This document shows positions 11,100 through 21,700 of a stretch of DNA of 64,000 nucleotides, one piece after another. The stretch spans positions 393,430 to 457,429 of the forward strand of contig PUQB01000051.1 in assembly GCA_003024785.1 (NCBI GenBank), in the 5' to 3' direction. Below the pieces are notes generated by a model. That model was not told the origin of the DNA. It saw nothing but the letters and a program-made list of their open reading frames with translations, and searched no databases. The position numbers and the translations under genes were made by a program. Positions within the stretch are counted from its first letter, which is position 1. Every line of letters starts with the position of its first letter. This DNA is from Selaginella tamariscina (Eukaryota; Streptophyta; Lycopodiopsida; Selaginellales; Selaginellaceae).

Positions 11100-11795
11100 T
11101 CGAGGGGCTTAGCGAGATAAAAACACACACATATATATATGTGTGTGTGTATATATATGTATGTATGTATGTATGTATAGGAGTGTACGTGTGTGTGCAA
11201 GAGATAGATAAATAAATAAAATTATACAGTACTGGTACACCTAATATATGTGTACATAGGTATATATATGTGTGTATATGTATATCGTGTGTATGCGTGT
11301 GAGCGAAACAAATAAAATCATACAGATAAACAAACACACACACACACACATATATATACACAGGAGTGTGCGTGTGTGTGCGAAAGATAAAACTAATAAA
11401 TAAATAAAATTATACAGATAAACACACACATATATATGTGTGTATATATATAATCTATAGAGAAAGAGAGAGAGTCTGTGAATATATAAGCATATATATA
11501 AACTAGTGTTGTATGTATGTATATATGTATATAGGTATATATATATGTGTATATGTATATTGTGTGTATGCGTGTGTGAGCGAAACAAATAAAATCATAC
11601 AGATAAACAAACACACACACACATATACATACACAGGAGTGTGCGTGTGTGTGCGAGAGATAAAACTAATAAATAAATAAAATTATACAGAAAAACACAC
11701 ACATATATATATGTGTGTATATAGATATATAACCCATATGAATATATAAGCATATATATAAACTAGTGTTGTATACTATTTGTTAATATGCATTG

Positions 11796-11865
<70 letters not shown>

Positions 11866-11947
11866 GCAGTGCGCGTGTGTGTGGAGAGATAGATCAATAA
11901 AAAAAAATTTACAGATACTGGTACACATAATATATATATATATATAT

Positions 11948-11985
<38 letters not shown>

Positions 11986-12270
11986 GCAAGATCAATAAAA
12001 AAAAATTTACAGATACTGGTACACATAATATATGTATGTATATATGTATATAGGTATATATATATATATGTGTATATGTATATCGTGTGTATGCGTGTGT
12101 GAGCGAAACAAATAAAATCATACAGATAAACAAACACACACCCACACACACATATACATACACAGGAGTGTGCGTGTGTGTGCGAGAGATAAAACTAATA
12201 AATAAAATTATACGCACACTCCTATACATATATACATACATACACACACACACACACATCTCACCTGTGT
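11100..12270. repeat. Microsatellite block (CA/GT/TA)
   Basis: Dense TATATG/GTGTGT and CACACA tracts, including GT runs of over 30 bases at about 11826-11862 and 11950-11982. A longer unit recurs about four times (GTGTGTATGCGTGTGAGCGA, then AAACAAATAAAATCATACAG), near 11290, 11567, 12085 and in part elsewhere, so the block grew by duplication. The Tyr/His-rich open frames here are artefacts of the repeats. Confidence 0.85.
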
Positions 12271-13161
12271 GCACAGCCGCCGCCGCCGATTTCACAGCCG
12301 CCGCCTCTTGAAACCCTAAGAATATACCTAAACCCTAAAGGAATTAAATATATATATCAACCCTAATAGAATATTCCTTCTGAGAATATACTTAAACCCT
12401 AAAAAGAATAAAATATAGATTCGCCCTAAACGAATATTCTTTCATTATATTATTAGCGCGTGCGTGTGTGGGTGTATCACATACACCTCAAAAATATAAA
12501 TCATGCAGGGATTTAACATGTGTGTGTCCATGAGAGTGTTAAAGTTTCATGTGTATCAATACATACATACACATTGCATATATTAATACACATAATATAT
12601 ACATACACACGTGTATACACACAGACATACACACATATTACATGGGTTTAGGGTTTAGGGTTTAGGGTTTTGGATTTAGGATGGATCATGCATGGTGTGT
12701 ATGTATGAGAGAAGAGAGAGTGTTGAAAAATTATTTTTGTACACATTGCATATATTAGTACACATATATACTTACACATATTATACACAGATATACATAC
12801 ATAGTATATGAGAGAAGAGAGACAGTACATATTAATATGGATCATGCATGGTGTGTATTATACACACAGACATACATACATATTAGTACATAATATTAGA
12901 GAGACCGAGTACATATTATAGATCATGCATGGTGTGTATGTTTGAGAGAAGAGAGACAGTACATATTAACATGGATCATGCATGGTGTGTATGTATGAGA
13001 GAAGACAGAAAGTACACATATATACATACAGAGTACACATATATACATACAGAGTACACATATATACATGCACACGTGTATACACACAGACATACATACA
13101 TATTACATGAGTAAATTCATTGTGTTACATATTAGGGTTTAGGGTTTAGGGTTTAGGGTTT
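12271..13161. repeat. Telobox-like and TTTAGGG repeats with a tandem unit
   Basis: AAACCCTA teloboxes lie near 12310, 12332, 12397 and 12425. Direct TTTAGGG tracts of about four units are at 12644-12680 and 13132-13161. Between them a unit built on GGATCATGCATGGTGTGTATG plus GAGAGAAGAGAGACAGTACA recurs about four times (near 12682, 12838, 12920, 12972). Plant-type telomeric repeats at internal sites mark the host as a plant and may reflect repair or regulatory teloboxes. Confidence 0.75.
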
Positions 13162-14282
13162 GCTCCCAACAAGCTTAATATAAATATTACACATGTAAAT
13201 TCAATGTGTTACATACAGTCACACAGATTGAGTACATATATCATACATGCGTTGAACATGATGTTTTCAATAAAGAAGCAACCTATTTCTTCAGTTTGGT
13301 TTAGGGTTGTGCATGTGTGTGCATATGTGTTTTTGTAAGTTCTTGTAATGCGTGTGTAAATTTATGATTGTGTTTATATATGTGTGCAAAACAAACATCG
13401 AATAATTAAGAAAATAAAATTAATAAACACACTAGGAACATATTTTAAATTATACATAATAATATATGATTTTATCTAATATATAGCCATATATAGTTTT
13501 AATAATATATATTAATTTAATATTGATAAAAAGGTTTAACATTGAAATATTCTTGAAATAATAAGAAATTAATTGAGAAAATCCCATTAATATATACAAA
13601 TGTAAATTAAGTACTCAAATAATTAACTAAATTAATTATCATAATCATGTTTAATATTGGAATATTCTTGGAATAATAAGAAAATAATAAAGAATATCCC
13701 ATTAATATAAAGAAGATTAATTACTCAAGTAATTAAGGAAATGATATTAATATATATATTATTAAAACTATATATGACTATATATTAGATAAAATGATGT
13801 ATTATTATGTATAATTTAAAATATGTTCATAGTGTGTATTAATTTAATATTGATAATAAGGTTTAACACATGAATATTCTTGAAATAATAACAAATTAAT
13901 TGAGAAAATCCCATTAATATATACAAATGTAGAATAATTACTGCAATAATTAAGAACAAGACTAATTTAATTATGATAATCAGGTTTAATATTAGAATAT
14001 TCTTCAAATATTAATAAAATATTAAAGAATATCCCATTGATACTAGGAAATGAAAACTAAATACTCGAGTAATTAAGAAAATAATAATAATAAACAGACT
14101 ATGAATATATTTTAAATGATACATAATAATATATCAATTTATTTATTGTATAAGTATATATTTATATATATATATAATATAAATATACTTGAATACTAAG
14201 AATGTAGAATATAGTCTAAAATTTCGTAATATTAAACAGCTTGAATCACTTGAATAACATTAAATGCAATTTTAAAATACTC
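13162..14282. repeat. AT-rich inverted repeat and ~120-bp tandem repeats
   Basis: Arms of about 95 bases at 13422-13515 and 13744-13848 are inverted copies with only a few mismatches and a loop of about 230 bases. A third partial arm lies near 14093-14140. Interleaved are four direct copies of a unit of roughly 115-130 bases, beginning near 13530, 13648, 13860 and 13981, with GAATATTC or a near match, then ATCCCATTAATAT and CTCAAGTAATT. No coding sense seen. It sits between the two palindrome arrays. Confidence 0.75.
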
Positions 14283-14600
14283 ATTGGAACTGGAGAGTAT
14301 ATATGTCAGAGTGTCGGATATTTGTGTCAACTCATCTTAAATTTTATTTTCTGTTCTTTTTAAAAAATTTGAATTTCTGACATATGTATTGTCGGTCTGA
14401 CATGTAAATTTGAAAATGCATTTAATTTCCCACTCAAATTCAGATCTGGTTCTTTCTCCGGCAAGGGTTTCTTCATTTCTGTATTTTTCACTCTTTAGAT
14501 CTTCTTTTTTCTTCATAGTGATCATCTCAGGAGCGAGATTAAATTGGGTGCTATTCTTTATAGGAAAGCACGGCGCCTTCAGTGCTGTTTACAAGTAAGT
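14283..14600 (+). promoter_or_regulatory. Possible leader exon of the DUF7869-type gene
   Basis: A pyrimidine-rich stretch (TTCTTTCTCC, CTTCTTTTTTCTTCATAG) leads to a segment ending GTTTACAAGTAAGT, a good splice donor at 14594. The next acceptor that makes sense is GTGCAG at about 15827, which would place palindrome array B inside the leader intron. Weak evidence: splice signals and gene order only. Confidence 0.35.
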
Positions 14601-14763
14601 ATTATAAACAAATTTAAAAATACTTATTAAGATTCACTCTCTTACATTCTCTCTTAAAATTACAATTTAGGGGTTTAGAAATGCATTAGGATTATAATAT
14701 ATTCCGTTAGGGATTTATCACGTTTAAATATCCTTTTAACTTAATATTCTAGGTTAACCGGGG

Positions 14764-15678
14764 CGGCGGGATTAATCCGGCCATTTCTTTTTCGCCTCTT
14801 TGAAGAAGTGGCGGGATTAATCCCGCCACCATCTCCCGGGCAATGCTTCTCCGCCACTGAAAAAGAGTGGCGGGATTAATCCCGTCGATAACCTTCTCAA
14901 CTGATGAAGAGTTACCAGAATTTATTAGAAAGAGTTGTCGGCGGGATTAATCCCGCCAACCATTTTAGGAGGCAGGGAAGGGGTGGCGGGATTAATCTCG
15001 CCACCACTTCCTGTTTTAAAGATTTGGGGACAGGATTTATCCCGAGATCTCTTTGAAATCATAGTTTTGGAGAGAGTTATGTGCGGGTTTAATCCCGCCA
15101 CCCATTCCCCGTCGTAAGAATTGTGGGCGGGATTAATCCCGCCTTGGACTCCCTCCGACAAGGAAGAGCCGGCGGGATTAATCCCGCCGCCTCTTCCTCC
15201 GACGAGGAAGGGAGTCCGGCGGGATTAATCCCGCCGACTCTCTCCGGCGAGGATGAGTCGGCGGGATTAATCCCGCCGGACTCCCTTCCTCGTCGGAGAG
15301 AGTCGGCGGGATTAATCCCGCCGGACTCCCCCCGAGGAGGAAGAGGCGGCGGGATTAATCCCGCCGGCTCTTCCTTGTCGGAGGGAGTCCAAGGCGGGAT
15401 TAATCCCGCCGACTCTCTCCGAAGGGGTTGAGTCGGCGGCGGGATTAATCCCGCCGGACTCCCTTCCTCGTCGGAGAGAGTCGGCGGGATTAATCCCGCC
15501 GGACTCCCCCCGAGGAGGAAGAGGCGGCGGGATTAATCCCGCCGGCTCTTCCTTGTCGGAGGGAGTCCAAGGCGGGATTAATCCCGCCGACTCTCTCCGA
15601 AGGGGTTGAGTCGGCGGCGGGATTAATCCCGCCGACCGTTCCTCGTCGGAGGGATTCGTGGGCGGGATTAATCCCGCC
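14764..15678. repeat. Palindrome array B (GGCGGGATTAATCCCGCC)
   Basis: About 20 copies of the same 18-bp palindrome as array A. Fifteen are perfect, starting at 14810, 14940, 15126, 15171, 15218, 15260, 15305, 15348, 15393, 15438, 15483, 15526, 15571, 15616 and 15661. From 15126 onward start-to-start spacing is 42-47 bases, mostly 45. Spacers are variants of GACTCCCTCCGACAAGGAAG and its reverse complement, so neighbouring units face either way. A 178-bp block with four palindromes is duplicated in tandem (sites 15305-15438 repeat at 15483-15616). Left-edge copies are more degenerate. Confidence 0.92.
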
Positions 15679-15820
15679 CATCAGTTGTATTAATCAAACA
15701 TGAGATATTATCTCTAAACATAATTATGTATTATTGCATATGCATATTATTAAGTAACCGTAATTCAGATTTCTTAAAAATATTGCATAAACAGATATCA
15801 TAAATAATACAATTATTTAT

Positions 15821-18800
15821 GTGCAGGACAATATGTTTAATACTGGAGATAAAGTATGTCTTCTTCGGAACAACGAGATAGTTGGCACTGGAACTGTGGA
15901 AGTTCGAGATAATAATGCATCATGTCACAATATTTCCCAAGGATCTTGTGTGTACGTATGGGTGAACACCATTTTCAAGCATGTTGAGGTTCTGGGAATG
16001 GAATTTGAGGAGGGTTCTCCTGTATTGTGGAATTTGGATGAAGTCAAGGCTGACACAAAATATGCAGAGTCACAAACAAATAGTAGCACGAGTTTACCAG
16101 ATGATGGCTTGCCTGCTGTGATGGATGAGGTGATTCTCTTTCTTCGTGAGATTGAAGTCGGAAGAGGCATCATCACAGCTATAAATCCAATGGAAGCAGT
16201 GTCAGAAGAGAAACTAGGGTCCGACTTCGTGGGTGTAGTTGTGACAGAGGTTTCACCTAATGGCACATTGTATCCTGGATCCCTTCGTGAGGTGGCGAAC
16301 ATCTGAATTAAGACGGCAAGATGGTTCAACATATTCTGGGTTGGATTTCAATAATAACAACCCGGAAGAAACAACTCATATTTAAGAGGTTCCTTGCATT
16401 GGTCCTATTGTAAGAAAAAGGCGATTCATGGGTTGTAGATCTTCCCCTGCAAGTTTCAGCAAGAGGGTAAAGATGGATCCTACATCTTCCGAAAGTGTTA
16501 CGAGCATTTCCACGATTGACTGTTGCAAGAAGAAGTGTTGTCAGATGGCAGACCGGAATGAAATTACCCAATGTAGACATGTCTTTCGTATGCTCACCCA
16601 AAAGCAAAGGCATGAGTTTGTATATGCTGCACTAACTGGGTGTATTGATGGAATGGCCTCGGACACAGGTTATCAGAGTACATCCATGGTATTTAATAAG
16701 GTGGCCATCTGCTTCAAAGCTTGGTACAGTATATACGGGATCCCAAAGACCACGTTCTACCGTCGGAGGGATGAGTGGCTAGATGGAGCGCGAACCTCAG
16801 TTCATGGGAACACTGGCTTGGTCAAAACCCGCTCTCACATCATGGCAGCCATAGAGATACTCAAGGCTTTTGTGGAAGCAAATGCAGACAGGATGCCTCA
16901 CAAATGCCGAACCACAAATGCAGGGGTCAGGGAAAATCTCAAGGTTTTACCTTCAATCTACACTCAATTGAAACTGTGTGAACATGTGAACAAGTGCCTC
17001 AGTTTGATGGGGCTCCAAGCAATCTGCACTGGTACCTTCAACAACATATGGAATACTCATTTTAAGGATGTGGAGATTGCAAAACACTCTAGCTTTTCTA
17101 AGTGTGACACTTGTACATCATTGAAGGCTGCAGAGGCTTGTGCAAAAACCTTGGTGGAGATCACTACCATTCAAAGGAAGATGGAGGCCCACATGATTGC
17201 ACAACAAACTTGTCGGTCTCAGTACTATGCACACCGCATGCTTTCTGTGTCACGCCCATCAGAGTACCTGTGCTTGATCCATGACAAGATGGATCATTCA
17301 AAGACCAGCATTCCAAAGCTCTTTGCAACACCAAAGTGCCTTGGAAATGTCATGAAACTTCCGATTTCTTTAACAGGTGTGCTAACACATGGACACGGTT
17401 GTGAGTCATATGGACACTTTTCACTTCCACATTGGTCTAGCGACTCCAATTTCACTATTGGGTCGTTAGCCATGTGTTTCAGAAACCTTGAAGCCCACTC
17501 AAGACAAAGTCCTATCAGTGATCTCAAAGTGAAGAAACACACCTTCACCTTCAATCCTTTACTAATGCTCTCATGAACACGTCTGCACTTGAGGCTACTT
17601 GGGAATATGAGAGGCATTGTCAGCAACCTGCACAAAAAACAGATGGCCCTGTTGAGAGTTCAGGTTCAGTGGAGGGATCTAGCTCAAATAGTGTACATGT
17701 GTCCTCAACATCAAATAAGCTTCCTCGTCATTTGCTTTTACAGATGGATAATTGTGCAGGCGAGAACAAAAATAGGTAAATCATTTTACTTAAGGGTTTC
17801 TCAAGCTCATACTTACTTTTATTTTCTAGATATGTGCTAGCATACTTGTCAATGCTTGTTGCCAAAGGTGTGTTTGAAACAATCACGCTCAGTTTCCTTA
17901 TGGTTGGTCACACTCATGAAGATATTGATGCGTTCTTCAGCAAGGTCTCCAACTCTACAAAAAGGACAAGTGCACTTACCTTACCGCATATGATGAATCT
18001 TTTTGAAAATTGCATCTCCAAAAAAAGTTGTGCTTTGCTTGTGACTGAGGTGCCAGACTTCAAAAAATTTCTCAAGGAGTATATAAAAGAAGGGAGTGAT
18101 TCTTTAGTTGGTCACCTTGTGCCGCTACAATTCTTTTTCTCCATACGAGATGGTATACCTATTATGCAGTACAAGTTACGGCCATCAGAGCAGGAGTGGT
18201 TACCGAAAGAGGGCTTAATGCTCTTCAAAAGTGGAGAGGATGGAAAGCCACTTCTCCCAGAAGGACAACCAGACCCTATTCCATTGAGTGCCCAGCTCAA
18301 GGAACAAGAGGTTATTATTGATGGCATCAAAAAATATGTGGCATGGGTTCAAAAATCGATGCCAAAGAATTCTGATAAGGCAACTGGTTACTCAGAACTA
18401 TATAAGCATGTGGTCAACTATTGGGAGACTGTTGTTCGAGAGTTGGAAGGGCCTACTGTCACAAGTACAGAATTGCAACACCCTTTCTGGCCTAAAACAA
18501 GGTGGCGAGAGGAGATTGAAATGACATCACTGAGCACAGACGACATAGAAGCCAGTAGTGATGTGGAAGTGCAAACCCCACACTTTGTTGGACAAAGGAA
18601 CCAAAAACCTAAAGCATACTTTGATTGCTGCAAGGATCTTCAAAAACTAATGATGGTTCTCATTACTCCAGATGCGTCATATAATCAGCCTATTTGGATG
18701 GGTCAAATTATCGACACACCTGAAGTAATCACAAAAAAGTATTGTTAAGGTTGCATGGTTCAAACCACAAAAAAGGCGACACGAGAAGGAGAGCGAAAGA

Positions 18801-18956
18801 TATAATGGATGCCTAGAGAAAACATGGTCTCCCAATCAAAAAGACCCAGCATGTTTTATAAATGTTAAATCCATTCGATATGGGTGGATGTCAAGAAGCG
18901 TTGATAAAGTCACGATTAACAAAACTGCAAGGGAATGTATGTTTTCTGAAGCTTAA
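15821..18956 (+). CDS. DUF7869-type transposase-like protein
   Basis: After acceptor GTGCAG the frame from MFNTGDKVCLL gives about 155 residues resembling N-terminal domains of plant En/Spm-like transposon proteins (GTGTVEVRDNNASCHNISQG). A second block (16428-17576) has a Cys-rich patch, YGIPKTTFYRRRDEW, and LCLIHDKMDHSKT. A third has LLQMDNCAGENKNR, an intron (17776-17829), then SFLMVGHTHEDIDAFFSKV, the DUF7869 signature. The D, E and H/D residues in these motifs are plausible RNase H-fold catalytic positions (inferred). The last ~70 residues (WFKPQKRRHEKES to FSEA, stop at 18954) continue in a neighbouring frame after 18735. Blocks one to three also change frame near 16.3 and 17.55 kb. It is the best candidate for the element's transposase. 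Confidence 0.68.
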
Positions 18957-19434
18957 AGCAATTACAAAATTATAAAATATCATATATTTAATATTCATAA
19001 TTATTATAAACTCTTTAATAATAGTACCAAATTGTATACTTAACTATATAAATTTAAAAAATGATATGGAAGATTGACTATATTATTATAGGATTTATAT
19101 ATATATTATTACTACTACAAATTTTTAATTAATAATGTTATATTTAAATATTAATATTTTAATAACAACATCAATATTTATATAATGTACCTCTTATGCT
19201 CTTCCTTAATTGTTATATTAGGCAATATATTATATAATTTAATACATTCTACTTTTATAATGTTATTAATTTTTGTTCAATGAATGCTATAATTTATTAA
19301 AGGGTAGAATACAAAATAGAATATTCTAAAGAATATTCTCTTTTCAAACATATATTCTAAAGAATATTCCTTTAATATTAGAAAATGCTAATTAAATAGC
19401 TAAAATTGTAATTATTAGGAAATGGGACTATAGC
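18957..19434. repeat. Right subterminal AT-rich region with GAATATTC motifs
   Basis: No gene. GAATATTC lies at 19319-19326, 19331-19338 and 19362-19369, within 140 bases of the right inverted repeat, mirroring the left end. The rest is TA-rich. Confidence 0.5.
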
Positions 19435-19455
19435 CATGCCCATTTTAGTTACAAC
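19435..19455 (-). repeat. Right terminal inverted repeat
   Basis: Reads CATGCCCATTTTAGTT then ACAAC, the reverse complement of 4518-4538 apart from one base. TTGCATGCATG follows outside. Confidence 0.7.
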
Positions 19456-19776
19456 TTGCATGCATGACAAAGATCATTTTGTCCCTTTATTCTGAATTAA
19501 GAACCAAGTGATGCCTTCAGTTCTAATGATTTTCAGCCATCAAGCTCTGCCATGTCCTTGTAATATAAGTGCATATAAATATCTATTTATGATACCAAGA
19601 TTGGAGTTCAAAGGATTCCACTAGAATGAATAGCTTGAACGACCCAAAGTGTGCATGTGGGCGTGCTTGTTGCATATGTAGATAATTAATTATTTCAGAA
19701 AAGAAAAAGAATAAAAAAGAACTTTCACATTTCAATTAGGATTTCAATACAGAAACATTTCAATACTTTTGTCAGC

Positions 19777-21700
19777 TTAGAGAGACCTGCAAGTGATGTC
19801 CTCGTTCCATTTCTCACTTCCAACACAGTGGTGACAAGCCAAGAGCTGCTCCGGATCAAGTGCATGTTTAATCCTCTCAAGCTTCTCGTAATGCTCTCCA
19901 AAGAATGACTTTTGCCAGTTTGGTTCATTATAATCCGCTTCATTGAAGTAACTACCTGATTCTGGTGCAAGATCCCGAAAGATCTCATTGGCATCTGTTA
20001 AATCCCTGTAACAATGTTCATTAGTTAGATATACGCGTCTGCATAATGTATTCACTTACTTGAACTTGTAGGCCTTCAATTCCTCAGAAGCGTTGTCCTC
20101 AAATACGCTCTGAATCACCACATGCCATGAAGCTTTCCTCCAAGCTGGGTTTACACCATTATCATGTGGTTTTGACACTTCCCCTCCTGCAACGTGAAGA
20201 CCCAACATGGCATTTCTTGTACCGTTGTTGATTTCCTAGTTAGAATCTTCTCAATTGCTTCCACCACCTTTATAATGCACAAGTTAATATTATACACATC
20301 TATAATTATCACTATAGTACCTTATCAGGTTCATCGCAACAACTGATGAAGGTATGAGTCTGGAAGCAAGGATTTCATTAAGACCAGTCTGTCCAGAAGC
20401 TGGATCTATAATGGGAAGAGTACTGAGGAAGTAGTCATAGAAGCTTGGATTGCAGTAATACTTTGATACTCCACCTTAAGACCAGGGTGCTGATTTGCAA
20501 AATCAAGAAGCGGCTTCCATATCTGCTCTGCATCGGACACAGTCCCATTCGGAAGCATATAAGTCAGCCTCACGCTCTCCGGCCTCACACTGAAAAAACC
20601 TCCCCATTTTGCAGCACTCAGAGAGGGATTAATCTTCACAAACTGGGAGAGAAACTCAACTATTTGTGATGTATTCTCAAAGCTGACAAGAACGAACACG
20701 CCAATATATGATCTTGGAGCATCGTGTGTTGTATGTGTTGTGCTTAGTACCACACCATAATTCCACCACCACCCCTCGCAGCGCCCAGAAAAGCTCCTTG
20801 TTCTGGCAGCGGTTGGCAACCCGGTAACGGCCATCCGGAGTCACCACCTCAAAACTGCAGTACGTTGTCTACGTTTAACCCGTAAGTTGGTGACATATAC
20901 TGTGACCTCCGCCTTGTGTGAATCCTCCAGACGCACCAACTGTGGGACTGAACCCACCAATCACGATCTTGCCATGTAAATCCTGGGCTTTGTAAAGCTC
21001 TGCCCACTGTACTCCTGCTCCAACAGTAACTGCAGACTTATATACAGCACCATCTTTAGGGCAGTTGTTCTCTAAGAACTATCATGGAATGTAATATTTT
21101 TCAGGTTGTGTGTCCAAATGCTGAGCGATCCGCGACCCAGGCTACGTCCGAGATAATCATGTCCGGTGTTCTTGATCACCAAGCGGAGGTTGTGTTTGGA
21201 AGCAAACTGGAGGGCTTTTATGACATGCTCAGCCTTTGTCACGTTGACTGCATACACAGATACGGAACCTTGGGAGCATATACCAGTGACGTTGAGAGGG
21301 CATGCATCCTGAAGGTAAATCTCCCATAAGTTGTGTTGTGATGAACCGACTTGATCAGATCTCCAAAATGATTACCCCAGTTGTCCTTCACAGTTTGACA
21401 TTGTATAGGTCATAATCCGGGCTGCTAGTGTAGCATGGAGATGCTGTTGGCCTGTAAACAACATATTTCAGGTATATATACAATGTAAGCACACCAGACG
21501 TGTACATGTGTGCGTGTGTTTATAAACATACCTTGGACGAAGAAGTTGGCCGTCTATTTGCGTGTTGAATTCACTCCATGTTTTGGAGTCCGGGAAACAA
21601 GATTGGTGTGGTAAACATCTACAAATTTTGTGAGGACGGGATTGTGAGATGCCCAAGAACAAGAAAGAGATAAACAAAAGAAGACTTTGGAAATCATCCT
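19777..21700 (-). pseudogene. FAD-linked (PCMH/BBE-like) oxidase, frame-interrupted
   Basis: Exons read toward lower coordinates. The N-terminus near 21.66-21.53 kb has CRCLPHQSCFPDSKTWSEF then INGQLL-like DGQLLRPR. The FAD-binding region near 21.3-20.9 kb has VYAVNVTKAEHV, KNTGHDYLGRSLGRGSLSIW and GGFSPTVGASGGFTQGGGHS. The substrate region lies at 20.83-20.30 kb, and the BBE-type C-terminus near 20.0-19.78 kb (GSYFNEADYNEPNWQKSFFG; LLACHHCVGSEKWNED). This matches the 'fungal-type' FAD-linked oxidases rather than classic plant berberine-bridge enzymes. Introns at 20006-20060 and 21440-21529 have proper ends. Reading sense shifts frame at several points (for example near 20.87, 20.80 and 21.35 kb), so it is a decayed gene or carries sequence errors. 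Substrate unknown. Confidence 0.72.

Larger units (their letters stand above)
4518..19455. mobile_element. ~15 kb DNA element with inverted ends and palindrome arrays
   Basis: GTTGTAACTAAA[G]TGGGCATG at 4518-4538 reappears inverted at 19435-19455 with 20 of 21 bases equal. Between these ends lie an FCP1-like gene and a ParB/methyltransferase-like gene (both minus), two arrays of GGCGGGATTAATCCCGCC, and a DUF7869-type gene (plus). The genes point outward from a repeat-rich centre. The palindrome was seen only inside these bounds, and GAATATTC motifs cluster near both ends. TGCA lies one base outside each inverted repeat and could be a 4-bp target duplication, but the flanks also continue the inverted match, so this is unsure. 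No capsid, envelope, polymerase B or packaging gene was recognised. That the parts form one mobile unit is inference. Confidence 0.62.

Noticed and set aside
11065-12311. Long Tyr/His/Ile- and Val/Cys-rich frames
   Set aside because: They come from CA/TA and GT microsatellites and are not proteins.
14566-14594. GKHGAFSAVYK, resembling a protein kinase glycine loop
   Set aside because: Too short, the spacing of glycines is off, and no further kinase motifs follow. More likely a leader exon by chance reading this way.
9678-15678. CRISPR-like look of the palindrome arrays
   Set aside because: The repeats are perfect palindromes with related, inverting spacers of 25-30 bases in a eukaryotic, intron-bearing context with no cas genes.
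9982-15681. Open frames rich in GGINPA / AGLIPP on both strands
   Set aside because: These are direct translations of GGCGGGATTAATCCCGCC in two frames, arise on both strands alike, and have no start context or conserved domain.
4518-19455. Polinton/Maverick or other virus-like identity for the large element
   Set aside because: No capsid, packaging ATPase, protein-primed polymerase or retroviral-type integrase is recognised in any frame.
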